Part shown: piece after piece, positions 11,526-24,108 of the stretch | Numbering within the stretch: the first letter of the stretch is position 1 | How the letters are laid out: each line of letters begins with the position of its first letter | Assembly: GCA_001630475.1 (NCBI GenBank) | Contig: KV419430.1 | Span: forward strand, 299,841-363,840 | Direction: 5' to 3' | From: Sistotremastrum niveocremeum HHB9708 | Taxonomy: Eukaryota; Basidiomycota; Agaricomycetes; Sistotremastrales; Sistotremastraceae | Length of the DNA: 64,000 nt | Translations under genes and position numbers: made by a program | The notes under the pieces: generated by a model | The model's database searches: none | The model's input: only the letters and a program-made list of their open reading frames with translations | Told to the model about the DNA's origin: nothing

Positions 11526-12732
11526 TCAAGTCAGCCATATGAATGTGGATCGGTCTTGCGAGACTGCTTCGGTGTTACGCGCCAACAATTTCAGACTCGC
11601 CCCACCATCTATTCTCTCGAATACAGCGACGCCACCGTCAGTCAAGCCCGCCGCGATCAGGTATTCATTGTTCGGGCCGCCCAACTCCATGCCACGTATC
11701 TGGTCGAGTCCAGTGTACACTTGCGTTACGAACCGCAGAGGGTTAGTGGCAAATATAGCAACGGAATCGCCTCTTGGATCCGGGATGCCCGTATCTCGGT
11801 TAGATACGTACAGAAACTCTTGAGGGAAGAGTAGATTCGGCTTAGGGAAAAGAAGTTCGGCGGCATGGTAGGTCCCGTTGGTGGTGTTCACTCCTGGAGG
11901 AGTGGTCAACAGAGTTTTGATCGTCGGATCCGCTGTGGAGAATCGGGAAGCAGGAATGATTTGTTCCGATAGAGAGTTGAATAATTCGTGCAAGACGTAT
12001 ATGGTATTTCCCGAGATTGCCACCCGACGAGGTCCACTTCCAGATGGTTGAGGGATGTATCCGGTGACAAACCAGGTGCCATTCGTCTCTTGCGATAATC
12101 GCCAGATCTTATCGGCACCCTACCATGACGTCAGATGGGGAAAGAGGCACACGACAAAATACTTACAAGATCTGACACGAACACCTCCGAGTTATACTGG
12201 GTGAAGAAATGAGGATGCGAAAAGCCGTTGACAGGCGCTTGAAAGGTAATAGTCTGAGGCGATCCGAAATGCAACAAATCGCTGCTGAGGGGTACGAATC
12301 TGCCGTTTCCAGTGTTGTACTATTTTCTCAACGTCATTCTCCGTGATCTTGAGAAAAGATTCAACGCACATTTAGAATTAAGGCTTGCTTGCCGTCCGAC
12401 AGAGAGGCCGTAAAGGCCGGATCGTTCCCCAAAGACGGAATACTTGAAACTTCATGCACCGCTTGACTTTTGTCTATCGTAAAGGATAACAAGGATCCGA
12501 TGGTATTCTCATTAGTGCCACTTGATGAAATTAAGCAATGATCCTGATTCTTGATCAAAGGTGCAATAACTCACTAAAGCACACTTTTATTCAAGGGACT
12601 CAGTGACAGCCAGGACACATTGTTGCCAGCCGGATAGGTATCCACCACACTGAGTGAGGGAGGCGAGGTCTGGAATAACAGCCTGGTGATAAACGTGGTG
12701 TATCCACCGGCTAAGATGGTGAATTTGACCAT
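11526..12732 (-). CDS. Lactonase-type seven-bladed beta-propeller protein, copy B
   Basis: The exons are complement(11526..12119, 12167..12319, 12370..12520, 12575..12732), giving 351 aa. The four-exon plan equals that of the neighbouring copy; exons 1 and 2 have exactly the same lengths (158 and 151 nt). Key stretches are MVKFTILAGGYTTFITRLLF, NGFSHPHFFTQYNSEVFVSD, SGSGPRRVAISGNTIYVLHE, YVSNRDTGIPDPRGDSVAIF, and a C-terminal GLDQIRGMELGGPNNEYLIA. It belongs to the same propeller family as copy A and clearly arose by tandem duplication. Exon-level similarity is high in the blade cores and low in loops, so the two may differ in substrate. Confidence 0.88.
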
Positions 12733-13653
12733 GATGCGTAGAGGCGAAAGGGATGATGCTCGACAACATTGCCCTCGGAGTTTTATGTGCAGGAAGTATC
12801 CTCGTCAGCTGGACAGATCGCCCAGATACATGGTGCAAGGGAGCTTCTTGGATTCTTGATTTCTCTCGGTGACCCGTCGCGTGCTGACAGTGACACATCG
12901 AGACGACTGGCTGTCATCTCGAGCAAATTGAGTAGGAGGAGACAGCAAAGCGTTCGATTATCATGTTGGAATACGACTCCTGCGCTCCTTTATCGCATTT
13001 ACTCCCTTCCAGGTCTCCGAAGTGGATTGTGAAATAGGTTTGATCACATTCGGAAGGCGTTTGCGATGTCGATTGGGTACAATCTCGTGGGGTCGATGCA
13101 CCCCCTCCATGAGATGATCTGAGCGAAGGATGTCGCAAAGTCCTTGGAGTAACATCGCTACAACTCGGATTGTGCAGGCAGAGGAGATGAATCGATTCGG
13201 TGACAAGGTGGATGAGATCATGGCGTCTGTTAGCCATATTGGATCAGAAGCCATATTCTAACGAATCTAAGAACTTCAGCTGCTGACCTAAGTATACTGT
13301 CGTAATTCTGCGCTCTGAAACGAAGTGCTCTGCATTTCTCCGCGAAGATCTTGAAAGCCTCTTCGGCAGTAAGCCAGACGAGGCCAGCTTATTGGGCGAG
13401 ATAGCGGTCGTAACGTATGAGCTCGACAAGTTGGAGAATGATTTCCACGATCAATTTAGTCACAGAGGCAGCATGATAGGTTGTAGATGTGCGTGATGTA
13501 AGATAGAATGGAGAGAAGCAAAAAGATGTTTGGTTTGGCCGTAGAGTACTATGCACGGCAGCAAGAGAGAAAGAGGCACAGGCGCCGTCCTTTTCTATAC
13601 ATATCTCGCTTACCAGTAGTCCCTACAGTACGGATTAAATTTTCACTTTTTCT
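12733..13653. other. Intergenic with weak coding-like debris
   Basis: This 921-bp region separates lactonase copy B from the short-chain dehydrogenase. On the minus strand around 13250-13450 a peptide-like stretch (LIVEIILQLVELIRYDRYLA, a stop, then GLVWLTAEEAFKIFAEKCRA) looks like relics of a coding exon. It has no start and an internal stop, so I do not call a gene. Confidence 0.3.
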
Positions 13654-14820
13654 CTAGAAATCAGTCCCAGTTGACCACTCCTTCCACTCCTTGGCTTCCG
13701 TCATGCGCCTTGCACTCCAATCTAATATATTCCCATACGAGTCGTCTCCTAGGGCAAGACGAACCGGCAGAGTTTTGCCTCGTGCAAAACCTTCGCCTTT
13801 GAGAGCCTCGAAGATACGCTGAGCACCTTTTATCGGATCTCCCGGTTGATGAAAGTCCTCGGTCAGGTGTTTTGCCATGACACCTGCCGTTTCATCATAA
13901 TCTGGAATGTGCCTTGCAGGTTTCTTGCTGTTGTCACCCTATAAAAAACGATGGGGTCAGGGTCACGTTCGAACGTATACAATGAGGACGTGCAGACCTT
14001 CCAGACACTTGTTCGAAAATCACCGGGCTCAATACAAGTCACTTTGATATTCAGCGGTCGCAATTCACAGGCCAAGCACTCGGTGAGTCCTTGGGGGAAG
14101 GTTAGCGTGAATCAGCTGTCAGACAATAAAGCGTACCAGCTAAAGCATATTTTGTGGCGATGTAACTTCCGACCCCAGGAAATCCCATGAAGCCTCCTCG
14201 AGAACCAATCATGGCAATTGCACCACTTTTCCTCTCACGGAAATGAGGGAGAAATGCTCTCGTTACATTTACTGATATAGTGAGTCAACGGAAGCGTTTC
14301 TATCATCATGAAAGGCACTCACTGACTCCGAAGAAATTCGCGTTAAATTGTTTCTGTATATCTTCCGCACTGAATGCCAGGTTCACCGGGTAAGCAAAGG
14401 ATGAGTAAAACACTAATATACTTATTCTCTTCCATGGCGCCTTGCAGAACATATCTACAAAACGATCAGTTCATGCCAAACTGCTATATGGATTGAGTGA
14501 GAATACCCCGCGTTGTTGACCAGTATGTCCACAGCTCCATAAATCCCAATAGCCTGCTTTGCTATGCTCTCGAGCTCGGTTGGGTCAGCCGTGACGTCCA
14601 AAGCAAGCACATCTGCCCCGGCTTGCTTCAAATCGACGAGTCTTTCTTCAACGTTGCCTCTTGATGTCGCAATGACCTTATCTCCTCGTTTCAGAGCGCC
14701 TGGGATATGAGTAAGACCAGGATCAAGGCCGCACCGGGGATTTTGAAAATAATACGCACATAAAGCGAGATCATGTCCAAAACCCGAGCTACACCCCGTA
14801 ATGAGCCAGACGGACGACAT
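13654..14820 (-). CDS. Classical short-chain dehydrogenase/reductase (SDR)
   Basis: The exons are complement(13654..13938, 13998..14089, 14137..14271, 14323..14369, 14422..14454, 14507..14699, 14760..14820), giving 281 aa; all phases close. The cofactor motif TGCSSGFG is at residues 8-15. LALDVT and the NNAGY motif follow, then the catalytic Ser in AMIGSRGG and the YIATK Tyr-Lys pair, and PGDFRT after strand 6. These mark an NAD(P)-dependent oxidoreductase of the SDR family. The downstream GDPIKGAQRIFEAL and LGDDSYGNI segments are typical of the fungal oxidoreductase subgroup annotated as ketoreductase-like SDRs. The substrate is unknown. It sits near the lactonase-like pair but on no shared transcript. 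The donor of intron 6 (GTCTGC) is weak. Confidence 0.88.
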
Positions 14821-15625
14821 GACTTGAAGTTTTGGATTGATAGATTGAGTCTGACTCTTGGTCTGACTTCAAACTTCGAGCTGCAAGCGGAAGCAAATTT
14901 ATAGCATCAGGAACGAAGCTCCCACTGTATGGACAAGTGACGTCGTTCAGTGGGCGGCGATCGGCGGTGAAATGCATGACACAGCTGAGCCCAAGTGTTG
15001 CCCTCGGTGTTGCTCGGTATATAATGCTCCTATCAGTGAATTTCTTCGGGATCTGATGCCCTGAGGAGTCCTGAATTTTCAGCATGTTAGATGTATAGAA
15101 ATGTGAGGAGAAATGACTGACAAGTGAGGTGTGTTTGGACATGTTTGTGCTCTCGCAAAATTTTCTACTCCTTGACCACCCAGTCAACCCAACAAAATTC
15201 AGCTCTGCGCCTCATATACAACACGATCGCACACTTTACTGAAATCAATACAACGTTTTCACTGCGACATTGTTGGTGTTGCTATTGGTTTTAGTTGTCC
15301 CGAAAAGCTATCTGTGAATCCTGTCCGAGCCCTGTCGACGCACACTTGTGTACAGAGTCAGCGGGGTACCAACCGCAGTCTCTGAAGTGGTATATCTGTG
15401 CAATAGCAATAATGTGGCATTTCCTGGCGTTCCTCTCGGTCACGCAAGGCTGTCTTTGATCCCAAAGGAGACGGTCATTGGAGCATCCGCACATCTGTCA
15501 TTTTTGAGTATTTTATTCTGTCCTCCTTCCCTTTCGTATTTATTTGTATTTGAACTATGTACACTTGACAGGACCGATCATCCATAATCCACTTCCTTGC
15601 ATCGCTGTAATTCGGACCATTGGAT
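14821..15625. other. Intergenic, no gene seen
   Basis: This 805-bp stretch runs between the start of the SDR gene and the 3' end of the helix-turn-helix mini-gene. Short frames on both strands show no family pattern. It must carry the SDR promoter. Confidence 0.35.
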
Positions 15626-16070
15626 TTACTTGGTCTTGTGAGCTGAATCATGAGGGGGCTATCATGCACCATTCAGTACGGCCTTCAAGTCGGGATTTGC
15701 GCAAGACTTCTCACCGCGTCTTTGATGTCAAGAGCCTTGGCAAGAGCATCGAACTCTTGTTTGGTTGGGGTCACCTTTCCAGTGCAGACTGCATCTACGT
15801 TCAGGACCAGATATTGCTCCGCGACAAGAATCACTCACCATCGATAACATGTTGCTCAGGTTGGCCGATCTTGGCCGCGATTTGTGCATAGGAAAGCCCT
15901 GGCGTAGCGTCCTCAATGACTTGACCCAAGCGGATACGGAATCGAAGGTCAACGTACCTGAGCGTTCCTTAGCGGCAGCAAGAGCCTAGCGGAGGGTGAG
16001 TCGAAGTCGTCTTCGTCTTCATCGAAACCATCTTCGGGGTACTTACAACACATTGAGGGTTAGGGGGCAT
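15626..16070 (-). CDS. 74-aa helix-turn-helix mini-protein, cyanase N-terminus-like
   Basis: The exons are complement(15626..15658, 15715..15794, 15839..15898, 15958..15985, 16047..16070), five very small exons (24-80 nt) coding for 74 aa. The core reads ALAAAKERSGLSYAQIAAKI, then GQPEQHVIDDAVCTGKVTPT, KQEFDALAKALDIKDAPPHD and SAHKTK. The spacing SGLSYAQIAxxIGQPEQxVIDxxxGKxxPT matches the lambda-repressor-like helix-turn-helix found at the N-terminus of cyanate hydratase. The cyanase catalytic C-terminal domain is absent, so cyanate degradation is unlikely. A DNA-binding or dimerising role is inference. The coherence of five spliced exons argues strongly that the gene is real. Confidence 0.75.
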
Positions 16071-18130
16071 TCTGATGGTATAGCAAGGATACAAGGGTGG
16101 TGTGGGGTTTCCGAGACTCCAATTGACCCTTTATGATGAGGCTGCGGAGATCCGGCGCGCCCTGAGAGGAATTGCTTATTTTTTCGGATTATTATCTGAA
16201 TGCATCCGCCAATGCGATCATTGATCCCGAAATACCAATCCATGCTCCCTGAGTCGTACACGTATCCCAATACCGATTGGATTCGTGCACCGCTGTCGGG
16301 GGTAGCTACCGTTCGCTCTATTTTCGCCCTGAACTCATCGCTCAGCAAAGTTGCGATTGCGCAAATGGAGTCACTTTCCCCGGATTTCCCAAATTGCCAT
16401 AGTAGTCAGCTGAGTCGATCAACCTCCTGAAAGTCGTATTCTTTCGGCTACCCCGTCGGTATCTCCGCATAGCATTGGCTTCTTACGACTACATACTCTC
16501 TCATAGTCAATCTGATGGTATCACTTGAATCCATTACTCGATTTGTACCTGTAGATCCACGCGACTTTACTGTAATCCTTGCGTATGGCTTCATTTTGGC
16601 TTCATTGCTCTGCTGTCAAGGTGGCGGACTTTCAAGAGTATAATGATTGATATTCGAGAACTTACACCAACTCTGACATCGATAGAGATTGCTAAGCAAC
16701 AAGAGATCGACTGAGACAAGACTCCCTGCTGCAAGACGCAACTTGACGATGATACGGAACGGAGTCGTAAACTCAATAGCGAGGTACATCGGTAAGACCG
16801 CCCGGAATACGATCTTCGAATTTAACCAGATGCTTCAGCTGCCCACTGTTGCCGCAATGGATCAGATCCATCTCATCAATGCAAGAGAGCAACCAAGAGA
16901 CCGAGTCTTCATGGGACCACTGGCAGTGATCGCATTGAATGAAATGTTGAACGTCGAGATATCATCGTCGAATGGTTTTTAGGGATAATATTCCCATCAA
17001 GTGAAATAGGGAGGGCCTAAGATGTCGCCATGTGTCGGTAAAACAGAGCAGTGTATGGAGTATTGGCTTGACTAAAACAGCGAGGGCGATAGAAGAGACC
17101 AGGAACACGACGGGCCTGCCAGTGAGTACTGTACTTACACGACCACGACATACTGCCGTTACGGCGTTACGTTTTTGAAAATACGACATACAAATACCAA
17201 AATATATTCAAATATTCGCAATCGATGATATATTGTGTTTCCGAGAGTTATGAGGTGTGTCGACACATGTGTTTGCGCAGGAAGGAGCTGAGAGTGTCGA
17301 AAATCGTGCATCTCCGTGGGCGCTCCGTGGGCGCTTAGCGTGTGAAATATGTCAAGGTCATGTAGGTACAGTAAATCCGCGACCTCGAGCGTTTGCGGGG
17401 GCGTGGACGGGGCTCTCTCGCCTCAACCAATCTTCGTGTGTGTATAGAAGCTGAAGCTGTTCTGATGACAGGCATCCTTAGATGTCCCACAATCGTACAA
17501 AGTGACTTCGCTCCAGCGCTGAATCAAATTTCTGAATCATTTCGAGGGAGTATAATCATAGAACTCACTCTCTGCACGCAGCTCGTATCTCAATTGCACG
17601 AACGTTTCTCCTCCAGCGCAAATTGGCATGCTCTTGGTACGACAGCGCACGAGCGAGCAGATCCTGCACAAGCTGAAGGACGATGACAGGTCAAGAGCAT
17701 TCTTCGTTGGTTCTCAAATAATATAATTCGCTCAGCTCCAATTTTGCGCAACTCTGAAGCACCGGAAATTTCTCCAACGCCGCGTTATTTTCAGGTCGTG
17801 AGCGTCGCTTCCAGCCTGCCAAAGTGGTCAGCCTGAGTACAATTTTGGTTTCCGTCCGAGTTCCGTGGTGATCATTGGCTGACGGCGCTTGTTTGCTCCT
17901 AACTTCTTCACCCATAGTCTTTCGGTCTTTCTCACCATTATTTCTAGACCTGTGCCATTCAAGTACAATGAGCCCTGGTTCTTTTCAGCTGGGGATAACG
18001 CTCGTCCCGTCGACGTTGATCCGTGGCCCGTTACACCTTGAACCCTACATTGACCTCGATCTTCGCAACAACACGCGTTGAAGGCTACCCAGCGACATAC
18101 AGATATAACTCTTGCTAGTTCAAGACTCAG
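16071..18130. other. Long intergenic region; possible membrane-protein relic on the minus strand
   Basis: This 2.06-kb stretch has no gene I can support. On the minus strand between about 16600 and 17190 hydrophobic, coding-like pieces occur (VFLVSSIALAVLVKPILHTL; FRIIVKLRLAAGSLVSVDLL), but they cannot be joined into one frame. They may be a decayed membrane-protein gene. The last few hundred bases before 18131 hold the promoter of adenylate-forming reductase 1. Confidence 0.3.
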
Positions 18131-21100
18131 ATGTCTTCATCTTTCATCCCTCCACAGAAAATTCGGGACCAGCTCGTGTCAGAATTGTTCATCCAGACAG
18201 CCATTCTCAATCCCGACCGCACGTTTGCTCACGTCATAGACGGGGATGTCGCACATCCTGTCGTAGAGAGTATAACATGGAGTCAGCTTCTCGCTCATGC
18301 CCATTCTATTTCAAAAGAACTGTCAAACTGGGTGCAACCACAGGAAAGCGGGCTTGCTCCGCGTACCCTTGGTCTATTGGCCAGGAATGGCTACAGCTAT
18401 GCAGTGCATCTTTTAGCAGTGTTGCTGAATGGATGGACGGTTAATATCGCCTTGAATAACGATATTCTCATTCACCAATTCTCTGGTAGGCGACGTCGAT
18501 CTCGATCAAGAACAGCCCTTCTGCTATCGATCATCTCCTACACACCTCAGGAGCAGAATACCTCCTCACCGACCAAGACTCTCGTCCTCTAACTGTGGGG
18601 TGCTCCTTCAAAATCCCCGTCCTCGAATTCCGCAACTTGTCAACTTTGCCTTTCCACGGCATGCCTTCTCCCAAGTCTGTCACTCCGGAGGCGCTGGACC
18701 AAGCGGTCCGGCAGACTGCTTTCTATTTTCATACTTCGGGGTCCACCGGACACCCGAAGGTCATCCCATGGGTATGTCGATTCTGAACCGTCTTCCCCCC
18801 CCCTTGATACGGACTGAGATTCTCTGCAGACCCATCAGTTTTTTGGTCAGATTGTGACATTATACTTACCAGATGTAGAGGGTTATCATGGTCACCCGAT
18901 TTATTGTCTAGCGCCAATATATCATGTAGGTATCAATCAGAGATGACTCCAAAACAGTGCTCAACCCGCTTATAGGCTATGGGGACGATATTTTCTTTAG
19001 CTTCTGCATTAATCGTTGGGAGCCCTTTGATTTTTGTCGAAACTCGGAAGCCTATAACCGGAGAAGCTTTGGTTCGGCATCTTCGTCCTTTTTCGGAAGT
19101 CATCGTTGTTGCTGTACCATCAATATTACAAGAAGTCGCAGAAGCCGGTGAAGCTGTGATCAAGGAATTTGCAAGTCGAGTGAAAGCGGTATTTGTCGGA
19201 GGTGCCGCTTTCGATGTTGCAGCGGGAGACTTATTGAGTGCATATGGAGTGGCCATTCAGACTGTCTACGGAATGTAAGTCCATTTCTGTGATTTGAGTT
19301 TCACGTCTGACAGTATCTCAGGACTGAGATCAATATGGCGGGTCGTCAAACAGTCCCAAAGTCTCCTCAAGGGAACGGAGAGTGGAGATACGTGCAGTGG
19401 AGGGATGGATATAAACCTCACCTTATTCCGATCGAAGGCTCGAACGCGAAAGAATTGATAATCGAGGTATTCCTTTGCGGCTCGGTTTCGAGATTTGACT
19501 TGCTGACAAGCTGTTAGCCAGCTGAAGACTCACCGGCAGTCATCGACCACGATAATTTGCGAGGATTCCGCACCAGGGATACATGGCTCGAGCATCCTAT
19601 CAGACCTGGATGGTGGGTTCATGCGGGTAGATTAGATGACATCACAGTGTTGAGCAATGGAGAGAAGACTAACAACAAGCAGCTTGGTGAGCTACCTGTT
19701 CCTTCTGCTGATAAATCATCTTATTCTTCTGAAGAAATAATTTTACTCCGGGACCGTCGTATACGAAACGTAGTTGTCTTCGGGGAAGGACGGCTGCAGA
19801 ACGGAATACTGGTCGATCCTGTCACGGATATTCAGGACCCGCAGTCATTTATTAATGACATCTGGCCGACAGTCGTGGCCATGAACCAAGAAGTTCCGTC
19901 GCATTCTCGTCTGGTTAGAGAACTCATTCTTGTCGCGGATCCTGATCGCCCGTTCGCCTTCACTGATAAGCGCACTGTCCGTGGGAAAACGACCTTGGCC
20001 CTCTACAAGAAAGAGATTGATGCAGCCTACAAGAATCTGGAAGGAAGTGAAAGCCCTGAGTGGGAAATTCCTAGGACTTTCGATGCTCAGAGCATTCAAA
20101 CATTTATTGCTACCGTCGTTCGAAGCGTTCTAGCTCGTGAGGTGAATGAGACGGAGGACCTCTTCGCCCAGGGTGAGCTCATCCTGCATCGTGTTACGAG
20201 CTTTATTGACATGTATCTTCTCGGATTAGGCATGGATTCCCTTCTTGCAGTCCGAATCAGATCCTCTCTTCTGCCTCTCATAAAAGCGTCACCGCAGCTA
20301 GCGTTAGACCTGCCCAGGAACGTTGTGTACACTTACCCAACAGTTTCTTCTTTAGCTGCTTTCCTCTCCGCCAAACTCGATCCCTCTTCTGAAGCCCCTG
20401 CTGTTAGCGAACACGACAAAGCCCGTGATCTCATCAAAAAATATTCCGAAGGCCTTAATCCACACTCCCCCGATGTCACACAGAACGTCAGGTCAGGATC
20501 CGTCGTGGCTGTTACCGGGACTACGGGCAGCGTTGGATCTTTCCTCGTGGATCGCTTGCTTCGGGATCCCGAAATTGACAAGATCTACTGCTTGAACAGA
20601 AAATCATCGAAGAAGACCACGGAACGCCAAACAGGTGCATTCCAGGACCGAGGCCTCGATCATTCTCTGCTCGAGACCATGCCAGACCGTCTGCGGTTCA
20701 TCGATGTTGATCTCTCACAGAGCAATCTCGGACTCTCCGAAGTAGACTACGACGAGGTATGTGTACCTGAATGCTTCTTCTCGTGATTTTCTCAAGGTTT
20801 ACGCAGCTTCGGAATAACATTACCCATCTTATCCACACAGCGTGGCATCTGAACTTCAACCTCTCTGTCGAAAGTTTTGAGAAGCCTCACATCGCCGGCG
20901 TACGCCATTTGATCGATCTCGTCCTCTCTTCTCCCCGACCGGTCTGCCCTCGCTTTGTTTTTCTGTCTTCAATATCGGCTGTCTCGGAATACAAAGAAGC
21001 TCCAGAAGTCCCGGAAGTGCCTCTGGACAATCCTTCTGTTGCAAAGATGGGCTATGGTCTGGCTAAATTCGTCGGCGAACGCATCATAGATAACGCTGTT

Positions 21101-21754
21101 CGTAGAGCCGGACTTAACGGTATTGTCGTCCGTGTAGGCCAAATATCGTAAGTCTTCAATTGGACTCGATTTCCTTTCACTCAACTAGGATCATTAATAT
21201 CACCTCAGCGGAAGCGCCTCCGCATCGGCAGCCTGGTCTAGAACCGAGCAATATCCAATGATGTTCATCTCAGGCATTGAACTTGGGATGTTTCCGAGTG
21301 ACCTTCCTGTAAGTCATCGAGTTTTGTTGTAGCCGTTTGATGTCTATTCTGATCGGTCTTGTAGGCTGCGCGTTGGATTCCAGTCGACGTGGCTGCCCGA
21401 GTAATTATTTCTCAAAGCTTTCACTCTGACGCTAGAGCCCTCGATTATTTCCATCTTGAGAATCCCGAAGCCACGCCATGGTCAGACGTCGCAGAGGTTG
21501 TGTCGGGGCACAATGGGAGAAATATACAGCTTGTTTCAATGAAGGAATGGCTCGCCGAACTCAAGCAGCGTTCCCAGGAGCCGGATTTCGACGCAGAGAA
21601 GATCCCAGCTTTCAGGCTACTAGGATTTTATGAGGAAGAGATCACGATGCCGATTCTTGGAGTTGGCCGCACGTTACAAATCAGTCCGGAGCTCAGGTTT
21701 GGGCCCATCGCACGAAGTCTAATCACAAAATATCTCGAGTATCTTCGGTTATGA
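18131..21754 (+). CDS. Adenylate-forming reductase 1 (NRPS-like, A-T-R)
   Basis: The exons are 18131..18439, 18490..18771, 18830..18925, 18976..19274, 19322..19466, 19518..19686, 19735..20172, 20230..20756, 20807..21147, 21209..21308 and 21365..21754 (1031 aa, phases close). The adenylation domain (about 1-540) has YFHTSGSTGHPKVIPW, VYGMTEIN and WVHAGRLDDITVLSNGEKTN. The thiolation domain carries its phosphopantetheine Ser in GMDSLLAVRIR (about 580). The reductase domain (about 665 on) has VAVTGTTGSVGSFLVDRLL for NADPH and the MGYGLAKFVGE Tyr-Lys pair. Family knowledge: such enzymes activate a carboxylic acid as its AMP ester, tether it as a thioester and release it reductively as aldehyde or alcohol. 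Several basidiomycete members act on aryl acids. There is no condensation domain. The substrate is not readable. A paralogue with the same exon plan lies at 47725-51337. Confidence 0.92.
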
Positions 21755-22119
21755 ATTGGGACTTTCTTCTGAGTCACACTGTAATAAAAGTGTAGGCTGC
21801 ACTGGCTCCAGTGAAGTCCAGAGATCTGAGCGGTGAGCATCGATGAATCGCGTGCTATGCAAATGGTTCCCTACGATGGAGCTTGCTGTGCGTTGGAACG
21901 CCGTCTGTTGACCGTGAAGTGATCTCGTTCGATAATCCACGGGAAAGATTGCTGTGACGCAAGATACCGGCAATCACCGAATGCTCGCCGTTGGCGGTTG
22001 CCGGGATGGCGACGGTCTCCTAAAAGCAAAATGCTGCTCGCATGAGCTCACACCTAGGTTCTGTTCGAGCCCTCCGGCATTCTTGCTTCGCATCTATCTT
22101 CATGTCTATTTCAAATAGG
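21755..22119. other. Intergenic
   Basis: This 365-bp stretch lies between reductase 1 and the following plus-strand membrane-protein gene. No distinct feature is seen. Confidence 0.4.
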
Positions 22120-23861
22120 ATGCCCTGGAAGACAGCGAATGCTCTGATACAGCTCATTTGGCTGGCGAGATTACCGACCGCAGTCATTGGGCAGCAATTC
22201 GCCTTTACCTGGGGGTTCAATACGGTGCGGATTGGCCCCTCTATGGTATTCTTGTTCATAGCCTTATCCTCGAAATTTGTAGTGGACCAATACCTCGTTG
22301 CCGCAATGCCAGCCTTTACAACTTTTTGTTGGCGTTGACGCCGGAACAGTTAAACCATCCCCGCCATATTATTTACTCGCCTATGAAGTCAATGGGTCAA
22401 CGTCGCTCAGTTCCTTGGGCTCGGATATCAGCAACATGTATTGGACCGCCCAACAATCTCAAGGTGCGCTCAATTTCTGTGGCTTGTTGAGAAAAACTTG
22501 TTAACTGCCTTCCTTAGGATCCCAACTAGTGCTCGCTATGTTGGATGACGCGGGGAACTCAGGAGGGATCCTGAACGGCACTTATACGATTGGTGCGTCA
22601 TAGTTCTTTTCCCTGATCGATATCTGTACCTGATTATTCCAAATCAAGCACAAGGCAGCAATAACTGCAGTGCACCTGCCACCCCCAAGACCGACTTCTC
22701 TGTCAGTACCAACGCTTCAACATCTCTTGACACTTGCTCCGCGATCGAAATCTCAATAAAGGGTGGAACGCCGCCTTATACGATATCTATTATCGAGGAG
22801 AACGCGGTTGCTCCGTATAATACGACCCTGTCGACCAATGATGATACCTATCTCTGGGTCAACAATCTGTTTCCCGGAGTCACGATTATTTGTAAGTGTC
22901 TGGATTTTATGCTGAGGCTGGAACTCATGTGTCACTGTTATTCTTATAGTGGCTGCTAGTGATTCGTGAGTCGGATTACTTTTCTTGATCAATGCAATTA
23001 ACGCACACCTACAGGGCCGGAGCTTGGGGCAAGAACACGGAGTTGATCACTCTCACGGGTAATTCAAATACACATTGTTCGTATACGTCGACAGCGTCAA
23101 ACTCGTCATCCTCCGGCAATAACTCATCTTCCTCGACCTCACATTCCGGTATGGGAGCAATAATTGCCGGGGTGATCATTGGTATTGCTGCTTTTGCCAT
23201 TCTTGGCTGGTTTTTCATCTATCGAAGACGTCGGCGTCGGCATAGTCAGGGCGGATGGGATCTCAACGCTTTTCCTGGGAGGAAGAAAAACATTGAAAGA
23301 TCGCCAAGCTTTGCTTTCCATCCCATGCCTTCGGATGCTGAGCTGACACCCTTCGAGCTGCCTCCATCTGGGCAATCCCACCAGCGGGAGGGTTCTGGCG
23401 TTGGATATCCTGTTGATCCTAGTGAACGAAATTCCTATACCGACGAGCCACCTCGGACATCGCCCAGGGCGGGCTATTTCGGCGTAGCTGACAGCGCAAA
23501 TACCTCGACATTACACTACCCTCCTTCGAATTATTCGCCTTACGATAAAGGACGAGCTGCTGGGACTTCACGACCCACTTCCTCTCTACACCCCAGTTCA
23601 TCTGGAGGGACCTTGTTTACCCGGAACCCAGATGCTAGCGCGTCGACAGCCTCATCACAGAATGCCGTAGACAAACGACGGCAGATGATGGAGAACAGTG
23701 CAACAAGTAGCACTGTGGGCCAAAGACCAGTGTATCAGCACGCAGACGCTGGCTCTATCTCAAGCCCAGATATTGAAGAAGTCGAAGAAATTCCTCCTGC
23801 ATATCCTGGCCCTAATTCTTCGAGACGTGCAGGAGACACCTCACCTGATGAACGATCGTAG
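22120..23861 (+). CDS. Ser/Thr-rich single-pass membrane protein with secreted N-terminal domain
   Basis: The exons are 22120..22224, 22283..22463, 22518..22592, 22655..22891, 22950..22965 and 23015..23861 (486 aa, phases close; exon 5 is 16 nt). The N-terminus MPWKTANALIQLIWLARLPT is signal-like. The ectodomain reads FTWGFNTWTNTSLPQCQPLQ, later GGTPPYTISIIEENAVAPYN and AASDSAGAWGKNTELITLTG. It looks like two beta-sandwich repeats each opened by a Cys (QCQP; DTCSAIEISIKGG). A Ser/Asn-rich stalk, one membrane helix (AIIAGVIIGIAAFAILGWFFIY) and RRRRRRH stop-transfer follow, then a long polar cytosolic tail ending in an acidic/Pro motif. The architecture is common among Agaricomycete surface proteins of unknown role. 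Upstream in-frame ATGs at 22042 and 22102 are less favourable for a signal peptide. Confidence 0.8.
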
Positions 23862-24108
23862 CGCTTGCTAGTTTCTTGATGTGGATGATCTATTTTTCGG
23901 ACAGTTTCAGTTTTTCGCTCTCACAAGTTTTCTCAATGCATGTTGTATAGCACTTTCCATCTATCCATCTCAAATGTATGTCGGACCATTACATTATAGC
24001 GATACTAGTATATTCAGCGTATCACTCTCCTCCTTGCCTGGTGGACCTGCTTCCTCAAATGCTGTGACAGCGCGCTGTGACACGCACTTTCTCCTCATCC
24101 CGCCGACT

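Noticed and set aside
12914-13454. Minus-strand hydrophobic/helical fragments such as LVWLTAEEAFKIFAEKCRAL
   Set aside because: There is an internal stop, no start, and no consistent intron set; noted as debris only.
16043-16348. A 101-aa minus-strand frame starting MLSDEFRAKIERTV
   Set aside because: It overlaps the start of the five-exon helix-turn-helix gene in another frame, and its end has no protein-like composition.
16600-17190. Hydrophobic minus-strand fragments resembling membrane helices
   Set aside because: They could not be joined in one frame with GT-AG introns; too weak for a gene call.
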